Assembly: GCF_000428125.1 (NCBI RefSeq)
Contig: NZ_ATZI01000001.1
Location: 868,001-932,000 of the forward strand
Reading direction: 5' to 3'
Source of the DNA: Bacteroides graminisolvens DSM 19988 = JCM 15093
GTDB taxonomy: Bacteria; Bacteroidota; Bacteroidia; Bacteroidales; Bacteroidaceae
Length of the DNA: 64,000 nt
Shown here piece after piece: positions 18,154 through 26,102 of this stretch (positions are counted from its first letter, which is position 1; the number at the start of each line of letters is the position of its first letter). A model generated the notes under the pieces. That model was not told the origin of the DNA. It ran no database searches and saw only the letters and a program-made list of their open reading frames with translations. The translations under genes were made by a program, and so were the position numbers.

Positions 18154-18227
18154 GAGACTGTAATCTAAACAGTGTTAGTAAAGTTAATACTTTTTTAATT
18201 TACTGACACAGTTTAGATTACAGTCTC
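18154..18227. repeat. 27-bp near-perfect inverted repeat, MITE- or terminator-like
   Basis: Arms 18154-18180 and 18201-18227 match at 25 of 27 positions around a 20-nt AT-rich loop. The element lies between the convergent PIN-like gene and the esterase gene. It could end transcription on both strands. The arm length and near-perfect match also resemble insertion-sequence terminal repeats with the middle deleted. No transposase is present. Confidence 0.75.
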
Positions 18228-18239
18228 TAATGCTCTTCC

Positions 18240-19397
18240 TTACTTCTTTAACCAACGGTCAAAAAAGTCAAGCGTTTCTTGCTGCATGGCCCGGTTGAAA
18301 AAATGCTTCTCGTCCCATATCTTGGTGACCAGTTTCTCGTCGGCTCCCTGACTATTCCACACGGCACGCATGGTTTTGTACGCATCTTCCACCCCTTGAA
18401 CAGGGAAGAGCTTGTCTTTCGTTCCATTGAAAAACAGCGTGGGCTTGGGACACGCAATGGAGGCAACATGCGGATAGTCCAGATACCGCCGTATGCCCGG
18501 TATGATCATGGAGTAAGCAGAGCCCCCCTTGTTTTGATTATTAGTAAGCGTCATTAACGAGTCGGTTGTGTTCATCCAACAAATAGCGGCAGCCGCCTTT
18601 ACACGATCGGTCACAGCAGAAAGCATCCAGGCACGGTATGCACCCATTGAAAAGCCGAGCGTACCGATTCTCTCCGAGTCAACCTCGGGTAAAGTCGACA
18701 GAAAGTCAACACTATACGCATCATCCATGGTGATCAAAGCCCCCCAGGAGGTTCCCATTTGCAGCAGATTGGAAGCCAATGCCTGCTGGCCCTCATAATT
18801 AACCCCTTCTTTTCGTCCACGTTCCCCCCAATACAAAGCATCGATGGATAAAACGACATACCCGTGCGCGGCAAAGTAATCACCGGTATACTGTCCGTCA
18901 TAACATTTCTGTGCCCAGTCATCAGCATCGGCCATTACTTCGGCAGACACACCAAAGGGTCTGATCATTTTTTCCTTTCCAATGGAGAAGGGTGCACCGT
19001 GGTCGTGCAGCATGACGATAGCCGGAAACGGCCCTTTCCCCTCAGGAACAAGCAGATAGGCGGGCACCCGGCTCCATTCCGATAAGTTAAATAGTATTTT
19101 TCGGGCTTCATATCCTTTTCGCTTCTCACTGCCTACTACCACCATGTTGTAGGCTTTGGCTGTGGGAGGAATATTTTCCATACATTCCATGAGCGTTTTC
19201 CGGGCTTCCGTGCGCCATTTGGCGAACTTTTTGACGGGTGATTTTCCCCATGCCTCAGGGTAGGTGAGCTGCTGTTTTATCTGATCATAAAAAACAGGCA
19301 TGTTTTTTGTCACTTCGTACGAGGCATTTGCTGCTTCTTGAGCGTTTAATGACTGCAATAGTGCTATGCAAACAAATATAAATGCGAATCTTCTCAT
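18240..19397 (-). CDS. Secreted alpha/beta-hydrolase, putative carbohydrate esterase
   Basis: A 385-residue protein with a signal peptide (1-19, ending LNAQ). The alpha/beta-hydrolase fold shows the nucleophile elbow GFSMGAY (GxSxG), an oxyanion-side motif MLHDHGAPF, an acid candidate in FNGTKDKLFP and the catalytic His in WDEKHFF. It resembles large dienelactone-hydrolase/acetyl-xylan-esterase-like proteins found in pectin loci. A role in removing acetyl or methyl esters from pectin fits the context; the exact esterase family and substrate are not determined. It is divergent from the HTCS gene. Confidence 0.75.
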   Translation of the reverse strand: MRRFAFIFVCIALLQSLNAQEAANASYEVTKNMPVFYDQIKQQLTYPEAWGKSPVKKFAKWRTEARKTLMECMENIPPTAKAYNMVVVGSEKRKGYEARKILFNLSEWSRVPAYLLVPEGKGPFPAIVMLHDHGAPFSIGKEKMIRPFGVSAEVMADADDWAQKCYDGQYTGDYFAAHGYVVLSIDALYWGERGRKEGVNYEGQQALASNLLQMGTSWGALITMDDAYSVDFLSTLPEVDSERIGTLGFSMGAYRAWMLSAVTDRVKAAAAICWMNTTDSLMTLTNNQNKGGSAYSMIIPGIRRYLDYPHVASIACPKPTLFFNGTKDKLFPVQGVEDAYKTMRAVWNSQGADEKLVTKIWDEKHFFNRAMQQETLDFFDRWLKK

Positions 19398-19422
19398 GGT
19401 TCGAAAACTTTAAAATTTGTAA

Positions 19423-19459
19423 CAAAGATAGCAAAATCTCTCTTTAATTCGTATATTTG
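19423..19459. promoter_or_regulatory. Divergent -7 boxes for the esterase and HTCS genes
   Basis: On the - strand TATCTTTG (19423-19430) precedes the esterase. On the + strand TATATTTG (19452-19459) precedes the HTCS gene by 32 nt. Neither has a well-placed TTG -33 box, which would fit activator dependence or weak constitutive expression. Confidence 0.5.
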
Positions 19460-19490
19460 AACCTTATTATTAAAAAACGCCACCTATTAT

Positions 19491-22400
19491 ATGAAGAAAT
19501 TTGGCCTATTTTGCTTACTAGTTTTTACCAGTCTGTTTTCTTTTGCTCAACATAAATGTTTCTTTACCCATTATTCTTCCGAAGATGGACTGTCGCAGAA
19601 TACGGTAATGAGTATTCTGCAAGATCACAAAGGGAATATGTGGTTTGCTACCTGGGATGGTATTAATAAGTTCAACGGCTATTCCTTTAAAACATACAAA
19701 GCCCGTCAGGGCAATCTCATCAGTCTGACCAACAACCGGGTGGACCGGATGTACGAGGATCGTTATGGTTACTTGTGGGTGCTGACTTACGACAACCGGG
19801 CGCATCGTTTCGACCCGCGCACCGAGACGTTTGAACAGGTGCCGGCCACGGGAGAGGCGAGTACTTATAACGTTTTGACCATTGAGGTGCTACCCAACGG
19901 CGTGGTGTGGCTGCTCACCGAAGCCGACGGAGCCATCCGAGTTCGCACGGATGCGGACACTTACCGGCTTTCTACCGATACGTATTCGGTGAAGTCGGGA
20001 CTCTTTCCTGCAACCCGGGTGTACAAGGCGGAACTGGATCAAAGCGGCAACGAATGGATACTGACCGACAACGGTCTGGGCTTGATCAAGAAAGGGGAGA
20101 AGAAAATGACTCCTTACTTCGTTGATGCCAAAGACGGGCGCGAACATGCTGATCAGGCCTTTTATGGTTTCGCCGAGAGTCAGGACGAACTCTTTTTCGC
20201 ATCCGACAGGGGGCGTGTGTGGCGTTACAATAAGAAAGCGCAACGTTTTACTTTACTGGAATTACCAACGAAATCGGCTGTTGCCGATATAGCAGTCGTT
20301 CACTCTTCGGAGTTGGTTGCCGCAACAGAAACCGACGGATTCTTTACCTACAACCTGAAAACGGAGAAGGCAACGCACTATTCGCACATTGTTTGCAGCG
20401 ATTTCCCTCATGTACCCGTGCGCTCCATATACGTTGATAAGAAATCGGAAGTGTGGTTTGAACAGGAACTGGTAGGTACCGTTGCCCATTTCAATCCTTC
20501 CTCGAAGATACTGAAAGTTGAGAAGATGCGTGTGGAGCCCGGTAGCGCTTATCGCGGACATCCGGCTTTTCACATTCACGAAGACAGCCACGGAACCACG
20601 TGGGTGCACCCTTACGGCGGCGGATTCTCTTATTTCGATCGCAAAAGCAATAGCCTGATTCCGTTTTATGATGACCTCGACTCACCCGATTGGCGGTTCT
20701 CAAATAAAATGCATGCCGCCTTCTCCGACCGTCAGGGTAATTTGTGGCTCTGCTCGCACTCCAAAGGATTGGAAAAAGTAACGTTCCTCACCACACAGTT
20801 TCATCTGAATACGCCCGTTAAGCATAACTACGAATCGTTGAGTAACGACGTGCGTGCGTTGTTTCAAGACAAGGAAGGCAACCTGTGGGCAGGCTTAAAA
20901 GACGGAATGCTAAGGGTGTATAACTCGAAACAACAGTACCTGGGTTACCTCACCGAACAAGGAACCATCGCTCAGTCGGGCACTCCCCTCAAAGGCAGCA
21001 CGTATGCTTTGACGCAAGATCGCCAGGGAATTTTGTGGATTGCCACAAAGGGCGACGGATTGGTCCGCGCCGAAAAACGGGGCGACCGTTACCTGCTGAC
21101 CCGTTATAAATACAGTGCCGACGACATTTACAGTCTGAGTAACGACAACCTGTACAGTGTGTTTGAAGATAGCAAAGGTAGGTTGTGGATAGCAACTTAC
21201 GGCGGAGGCATCAATTACATTGAAAAAGATAAATCGGGTAAGCTGCTTTTTATCAATCACCGGAACAACCTGAAAGGATACCCCATCGACAAATGTCACC
21301 GGGCTCGTTTTATTACGTCCGACCGGAAAGGAAACATCTGGGTGGGAACGACTACGGGGGCCATCTCCTTCAATGAGAACTTTAAGAACCCTGAGGCCAT
21401 ACATTTCCATCATTATTCAAGATCATCCACCAATCCTCATAGTTTGAGTAACAACGATGTGCATTGGATTCTGGCCACGCGTAAAGGCGAGGTGTATCTG
21501 GCCACTTTCGGCGGAGGGTTGAACAAGTTAACGGGCTACGGTAAAGGAGAGGAAGCGATTTTTCGTGCCTATAGCGTGGCCGACGGGCTGCCGTCGGACA
21601 TTTTACTCTCTATTCGTGAAGACAAACAAGGTAACTTATGGATGAGCACGGAGAACGGAATAAGCAAGTTCATTCCCTCTACAGAGACGTTCGAGAACTA
21701 TGATGACAGAAGTTTCACCTTCCGGGTGCGTTTCAATGAGGCGGCCTCTGAAATAACAGCGAACGGACAAATCTTTTTCGGAGCAAGCGGAGGCATTTTC
21801 TACTTCAATCCGCAGAAGATAAGGAAAAGCACTTTCACTCCTCACATTGTGTTTTCAAAACTCCTGATAGCCAACGAAGACATTATACCGGGAGATAAAT
21901 CGGTGCTGAAAGTCATTCTTGACGATACGCGTGAACTGGTTCTTTCTCACAAGGAAAATGTTTTTGCCATTCAGTATGCCGCCCTCGATTACATAAACCC
22001 TGCTAATATTCAGTACGCATACATACTGGAAGGCTTTGAGAAGCAGTGGACGTATGCCGATAAACTAAGAAACGCCACGTACACCAATTTGCCGAAAGGA
22101 CACTATGTGTTTAAGGTGAAATCCACCAACAGTGACGGTGTGTGGGTGGACAATGTGCGTACGCTCGATATTGAAGTGCTGCCTTCTTTTTGGGAAACAC
22201 CCTTTGCCTACTTCCTTTATGTGGTTGCTATCTTGCTGATCATTCTCATCACGGTTTACATTTTGTTTACGATCTACCGGTTGAAACACGAGGTGTCCGT
22301 AGAACAGCAAGTTTCTGATATTAAGTTGCGCTTCTTTACCAACATATCGCATGAGTTGCGCACACCGTTAACGCTGATTGCCGGTCCGGTGGGCTACATC

Positions 22401-23951
22401 CTGAAGAACAACCAATTGTCGGCCGACGTAAGAGAGCAACTGCTGGTGGTAGAAAGAAACACCAATAGAATGCTTCGGCTGGTCAACCAGATTCTCGATT
22501 TCCGAAAGATTCAGAATAAGAAGATGAAGATGCAGGTGCAACGCATCAACGTGGTTGCATTCACCCGAAACATTATGAATAACTTCGAGTCATTGGCCGA
22601 GGAACAACAGATAGACTTCATTTTCGAAACCGAGAAAGATGAGTTGTGTTTATGGGTAGATGCCGATAAGTTTGAGAAAATACTGTTTAATCTCCTTTCC
22701 AACGCGTTTAAATACACGCCCGTGGGCAAGAGCATTACCGTGTTTATCAGGGAGGAAGAAAATACGGTTTCCATAGGTGTGCAAGATCAGGGCATCGGTA
22801 TAGCCGAAAACAAAAAGAACTCCATCTTCATGCGTTTTGAAAACCTGGTAGATAAGAACCTTTTCAACCAGCAGGCCAGCACCGGCATCGGACTCGCCTT
22901 GGTAAAGGAGTTGGTTGAAATGCATCAGGCAACCATTTCCGTTGACAGCAAACTGGGTGAGGGCAGTTGTTTCAAAACGACCTTCCTGAAAGGAAAAGAA
23001 CACTATGAGGCAACGGTGGAATTTATTCTCGACGATTCGGTCAAGGCCGAAGACACAACTTCTTTGCCTTGCGAATTTGCAGAAGCACGCCACGATGATT
23101 CGAAGCAAGATGCTCCGGATGACGGAACGGTGGAAACCACTCCTCGGCAAAAGGCGCAGGCAACGATGCTTATCGTTGAAGACAACTCGGAGCTGCGAGT
23201 GTTTTTGCGCTCCATCTTCGTGTCCAAGTTCCGTGTGGTTGAGGCCGTTGACGGGCTTGACGGTTGGAACAAAGCGTTGAAGTACCTGCCCGACATCATT
23301 ATCAGTGATGTGATGATGCCTCAGAAAGACGGATTGGAGCTGACCAAAGATTTGCGGGCCGACATGACAACCAGCCACATTCCCGTGATATTGCTCACCG
23401 CCAAAAACTCCATCGAAAGCAAGCTCGAGGGCATGGAATACGGTGCCGACGACTATATTACCAAACCTTTTAGTGCTGCCTACCTGGAGGCCAGAGTGGA
23501 TAACCTGCTGGCGCAACGTGCCAAGTTGCAGAGTTTGTATCGCAGCAACCTGATGAACATGCAGGCCGACGAGGAGCGTAAGGATGACGAGCAACCTGAA
23601 ATGTCTTCGCACGACCGTAAGTTTATGGATAAGCTGGTGGAAATCATGGAAAAGAATATGGATAACGGCGAATTAGTTGTCGACGATTTGGTCAGCGAGC
23701 TGGCCGTTAGCCGCTCCGTGTTCTTCAAAAAGCTGAAGACACTTACGGGGCTTGCACCTATTGAGTTTATTAAAGAGATGCGAATCAAACGCGCCGCTCA
23801 ACTCATTGAGACGGGCGAGTTCAATATGACGCAGATTTCTTATATGGTGGGCATCAATGACCCGCGTTACTTCAGCAAGTGCTTTAAACAACGGTTTAAC
23901 ATGACCCCAACCGAGTATCGCGACACGTATGGCAAGTCGTGTAAGCTGTAG
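19491..23951 (+). CDS. Hybrid two-component system regulator (HTCS)
   Basis: A 1486-residue sensor and response regulator in one chain. After a signal peptide (1-19), a periplasmic region of two-component-regulator propeller repeats (motifs such as DHKGNMWFATWDGINKFNG and DKEGNLWAGL) is followed by a Y_Y_Y domain and a membrane helix near residues 902-925. The histidine kinase has FFTNISHELRTPL (His954) and the ATPase motif NLLSNAFKYTPVG. A receiver domain carries the phospho-acceptor Asp1273 (IIISDVMMPQKDG). The C-terminus is an AraC-type DNA-binding domain (VDDLVSELAVSRSVFFKKLK, RYFSKCFKQRFNMTPTEYR). It likely senses a pectin oligosaccharide in the periplasm and activates the surrounding locus. 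Confidence 0.97.
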   Translation: MKKFGLFCLLVFTSLFSFAQHKCFFTHYSSEDGLSQNTVMSILQDHKGNMWFATWDGINKFNGYSFKTYKARQGNLISLTNNRVDRMYEDRYGYLWVLTYDNRAHRFDPRTETFEQVPATGEASTYNVLTIEVLPNGVVWLLTEADGAIRVRTDADTYRLSTDTYSVKSGLFPATRVYKAELDQSGNEWILTDNGLGLIKKGEKKMTPYFVDAKDGREHADQAFYGFAESQDELFFASDRGRVWRYNKKAQRFTLLELPTKSAVADIAVVHSSELVAATETDGFFTYNLKTEKATHYSHIVCSDFPHVPVRSIYVDKKSEVWFEQELVGTVAHFNPSSKILKVEKMRVEPGSAYRGHPAFHIHEDSHGTTWVHPYGGGFSYFDRKSNSLIPFYDDLDSPDWRFSNKMHAAFSDRQGNLWLCSHSKGLEKVTFLTTQFHLNTPVKHNYESLSNDVRALFQDKEGNLWAGLKDGMLRVYNSKQQYLGYLTEQGTIAQSGTPLKGSTYALTQDRQGILWIATKGDGLVRAEKRGDRYLLTRYKYSADDIYSLSNDNLYSVFEDSKGRLWIATYGGGINYIEKDKSGKLLFINHRNNLKGYPIDKCHRARFITSDRKGNIWVGTTTGAISFNENFKNPEAIHFHHYSRSSTNPHSLSNNDVHWILATRKGEVYLATFGGGLNKLTGYGKGEEAIFRAYSVADGLPSDILLSIREDKQGNLWMSTENGISKFIPSTETFENYDDRSFTFRVRFNEAASEITANGQIFFGASGGIFYFNPQKIRKSTFTPHIVFSKLLIANEDIIPGDKSVLKVILDDTRELVLSHKENVFAIQYAALDYINPANIQYAYILEGFEKQWTYADKLRNATYTNLPKGHYVFKVKSTNSDGVWVDNVRTLDIEVLPSFWETPFAYFLYVVAILLIILITVYILFTIYRLKHEVSVEQQVSDIKLRFFTNISHELRTPLTLIAGPVGYILKNNQLSADVREQLLVVERNTNRMLRLVNQILDFRKIQNKKMKMQVQRINVVAFTRNIMNNFESLAEEQQIDFIFETEKDELCLWVDADKFEKILFNLLSNAFKYTPVGKSITVFIREEENTVSIGVQDQGIGIAENKKNSIFMRFENLVDKNLFNQQASTGIGLALVKELVEMHQATISVDSKLGEGSCFKTTFLKGKEHYEATVEFILDDSVKAEDTTSLPCEFAEARHDDSKQDAPDDGTVETTPRQKAQATMLIVEDNSELRVFLRSIFVSKFRVVEAVDGLDGWNKALKYLPDIIISDVMMPQKDGLELTKDLRADMTTSHIPVILLTAKNSIESKLEGMEYGADDYITKPFSAAYLEARVDNLLAQRAKLQSLYRSNLMNMQADEERKDDEQPEMSSHDRKFMDKLVEIMEKNMDNGELVVDDLVSELAVSRSVFFKKLKTLTGLAPIEFIKEMRIKRAAQLIETGEFNMTQISYMVGINDPRYFSKCFKQRFNMTPTEYRDTYGKSCKL

Positions 23952-24119
23952 TTCGCTGAGCAGTTCACTCAACGGACTATGGCTTTTATCCCCACGTACC
24001 TGGCTGTTTCCATGAAATAGCTTTACTTCTACACTCTTTTCAGTGGAATCTTGTCAAGAGCAGTTTTATAGATTATTAACTCGTAAGGAGGCTTCGGCGA
24101 ATGATTGGCAAGAGTTGGG

Positions 24120-24203
24120 TAAAACATAACCAACTTTTTGAAAAACATAACGGCCGATTGGAAAAAGATAACGAGCAATTTGAAAAGAGAAACCGTCTCT
24201 TGG
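24120..24203 (+). repeat. Four degenerate 21-bp tandem repeats
   Basis: Units start at 24120, 24141, 24162 and 24183 and each begins with an A-rich block (AAAAACATAAC-like). The 21-bp period equals seven codons: an open frame at 24101-24331 (76 aa) would read them as heptads such as FEKHNGRLEKDNEQ. I see no promoter or conserved family, so I treat this as a repeat, not a gene. It fills part of the 505-nt gap between the HTCS and the next gene. Confidence 0.6.
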
Positions 24204-24287
24204 GTCATGACAAACCGTCTCACGGCCAAGAGACGGTTTGTCGCGGACCATTTGCTACCGTGCAAACCGGCATAAGCAACCGTCTCC
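24190..24287. repeat. Cluster of AACCGTCTC repeats with a 13-bp inverted copy
   Basis: AAACCGTCTCTTG at 24190-24202 is inverted perfectly at 24227-24239. Further direct copies of AACCGTCTC lie at 24213-24221 and 24278-24286. The structure could fold as alternative hairpins. Function unknown. Confidence 0.55.
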
Positions 24288-24316
24288 GATCAAAAATGAA
24301 CCGGCAGCAAACAAAA

Positions 24317-24343
24317 AAGGCAGGAGTTTGAACTCCTGCCTTT
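24317..24343 (-). terminator. Intrinsic terminator of the - strand susCD operon
   Basis: A perfect GC-rich stem (24319-24326 with 24333-24340, extendable) is followed on the - strand by six T residues. It lies about 115 nt beyond the stop of the last gene in the SusC-SusD-lipoprotein operon. Confidence 0.82.
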
Positions 24344-24457
24344 GCGCCTATATTAATTTGAATGTACTATAGGATTATGCTGACAAAGATAATACATTAT
24401 ATTACCAAAGTCAAGTGTTTGGCCAATTATTTTGGGCATAGCATACCCTCATCACTA

Positions 24458-26092
24458 TTATTCTCTCCAGCGAGGATCACCGGCTGTTTCTGTTCCTGCA
24501 AATGTTTTGTCGAGGAAGCTGAAATCGCCTGTCGTCGGTGAAGTAAATAAGGCAGAAGAAGCACCGCTATAGCTTATCAATCCTGAAATGGAGGGTGAAC
24601 CTAGCTGCCAGTCAGATGTAGCATAACTGTTTTCTACTGTCACTGTGCCCGAAGCACGAATTCCTTTCGCAGTAGCAGCCTGACTCAGTGCAAAGATTGA
24701 GTTCTTGATACTGATGCCATTGGCCGGACCGTAGCTGGTTGAACCGAAATCAATGAAGTATCTTCCGCTTGCAATCATATTATAGAAAGTACAGTCGCTC
24801 AGCGTTATGCTGTTTGTATTGGTACTCTTACTCAAAATAAAGCGGCCAACCGTGTTGAAGGTTGAGTTGGTAATATTGATGTTGCTTATTACTCCATTAC
24901 CGCTGGCATCAGCATTGATAAAGTAATAACTATCCTTCAGATTCGTTACGATACAATTATTGAATGTCAGCGTACCAATGGTTTTGGCTTCCGAACCTTG
25001 CAACCTGAAAGGTGTATTTGCTAAATCGTGAATCAAGCAATTGTCAAACGTAATGGCACCTACGTTAGTGGCAGCCTGCTGGTTGAAGAGGTAACTGTTC
25101 AGCGAGCTTGTTGCCACTCCATTCTCGTACACATATCCGCTTATATCAACATTTGTAAAGTTGATGAAGGAGTGGTTGGCACTTAACGTAATCTGTTTGA
25201 TTGATAGTACGGCTTTGCTGGCTCCCGGCAAACCAAAGAAGTTCACCGACATGCCGTTGGGGATAGTCAGTGTATTGTTGTTTGCAAATACGGCTCCGGC
25301 AGGAATAGCCAATGTGACGGTTGAATAGCTACCGGCCAGGTCATCAAATAGAGTTTGATTAATTGAGTCGTTAGCATTCAGGTAAATCATCTTATCGGCT
25401 TCCGGCACTTCCGGATAGGTTGTGAAGCTGATGTATCCTCTTTTTACGGTACCGTTATACAAGTTGGCCGTGTACGAAGTGTTAGGTGTTAAACCGGTAA
25501 CGGTTACGTATCCGTTAGCAACTGCATTGGCATCTAAATTGATTGTCTTAATTACCGCGAGATCTGGAGTCAGAATGTCCATGTTGGTAACGGTTTTGCC
25601 GGCTGTCCACCGCAAAGTAGCCGAGGTGGCTTTCAAGTCTTCAGACGCTACGGGCGACATGATTTGTTCTGATTTTGTTTTAAACGAGAACTTTTCATGG
25701 TAAGCCCACTTCGAACTAATCTTTTCGTTCGAACAAGATTTAATACGCAGGTAATACTTCGTATCGCTATCCAGATTGGTTAATGTAAACGGTGATTTGG
25801 TGATTGACTTGTCTTCACCGAAAACAATAGATCCGGTTTGAATGTCATCTTGATAAAGAGAATCCTTACTGATTTCAATGATATAGAAATCGGCTTTCGA
25901 TCCTGTTCCCCAAGTTACTTCGGCCTCAGTGGCAGTCGGAACGACGCTAATGGAAGTAGTACGGAATAAGCGGTCGTAACTCTCGTCAACCGACCAGTCG
26001 TTTGTGGTATCGCACGATGTGTTAACCCATGCAGTCAGGAGGAATAATCCTCCCGCGACTGCTATGTTTTTTAATTTCTTTATGCTATTCAT
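24458..26092 (-). CDS. Surface lipoprotein with FN3 domains and a beta-helix (DUF4957/DUF5123-like)
   Basis: 544 residues from the ATG at 26092; an earlier in-frame ATG at 26116 overlaps the upstream susD stop and spoils the lipoprotein signal. The lipidation site is TSCDTT (Cys about 27). Two fibronectin-III-like domains (about 40-140 and 145-230) precede a right-handed beta-helix with repeated short strands (FDNCLIHDLANTPFRL, LTFNNCIVTNLKDSYYFI, ITNSTFNTVGRFILS). It is the third gene of the SusC-SusD operon, the place where surface glycan-binding proteins usually sit. No catalytic pectate lyase motif is evident, so binding is more likely than cleavage, though a degenerate lyase cannot be excluded. 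Confidence 0.78.
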   Translation of the reverse strand: MNSIKKLKNIAVAGGLFLLTAWVNTSCDTTNDWSVDESYDRLFRTTSISVVPTATEAEVTWGTGSKADFYIIEISKDSLYQDDIQTGSIVFGEDKSITKSPFTLTNLDSDTKYYLRIKSCSNEKISSKWAYHEKFSFKTKSEQIMSPVASEDLKATSATLRWTAGKTVTNMDILTPDLAVIKTINLDANAVANGYVTVTGLTPNTSYTANLYNGTVKRGYISFTTYPEVPEADKMIYLNANDSINQTLFDDLAGSYSTVTLAIPAGAVFANNNTLTIPNGMSVNFFGLPGASKAVLSIKQITLSANHSFINFTNVDISGYVYENGVATSSLNSYLFNQQAATNVGAITFDNCLIHDLANTPFRLQGSEAKTIGTLTFNNCIVTNLKDSYYFINADASGNGVISNINITNSTFNTVGRFILSKSTNTNSITLSDCTFYNMIASGRYFIDFGSTSYGPANGISIKNSIFALSQAATAKGIRASGTVTVENSYATSDWQLGSPSISGLISYSGASSALFTSPTTGDFSFLDKTFAGTETAGDPRWRE

Positions 26093-26102
26093 TGTATATA
26101 AA

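Noticed and set aside
18154..18227. CRISPR-like repeat
   Set aside because: There are only two arms in inverted orientation and no spacer array, so it is not a CRISPR.
22650..23612. 320-codon open frame on the - strand
   Set aside because: It lies wholly antisense to the kinase and receiver part of the HTCS, whose conserved motifs occupy the + strand; composition produces the shadow frame.
24101..24331. 76-codon frame with heptad repeats
   Set aside because: It is open, but has no ribosome-binding site or promoter, ends inside the - strand terminator and is made of repeat units; listed as a repeat instead.
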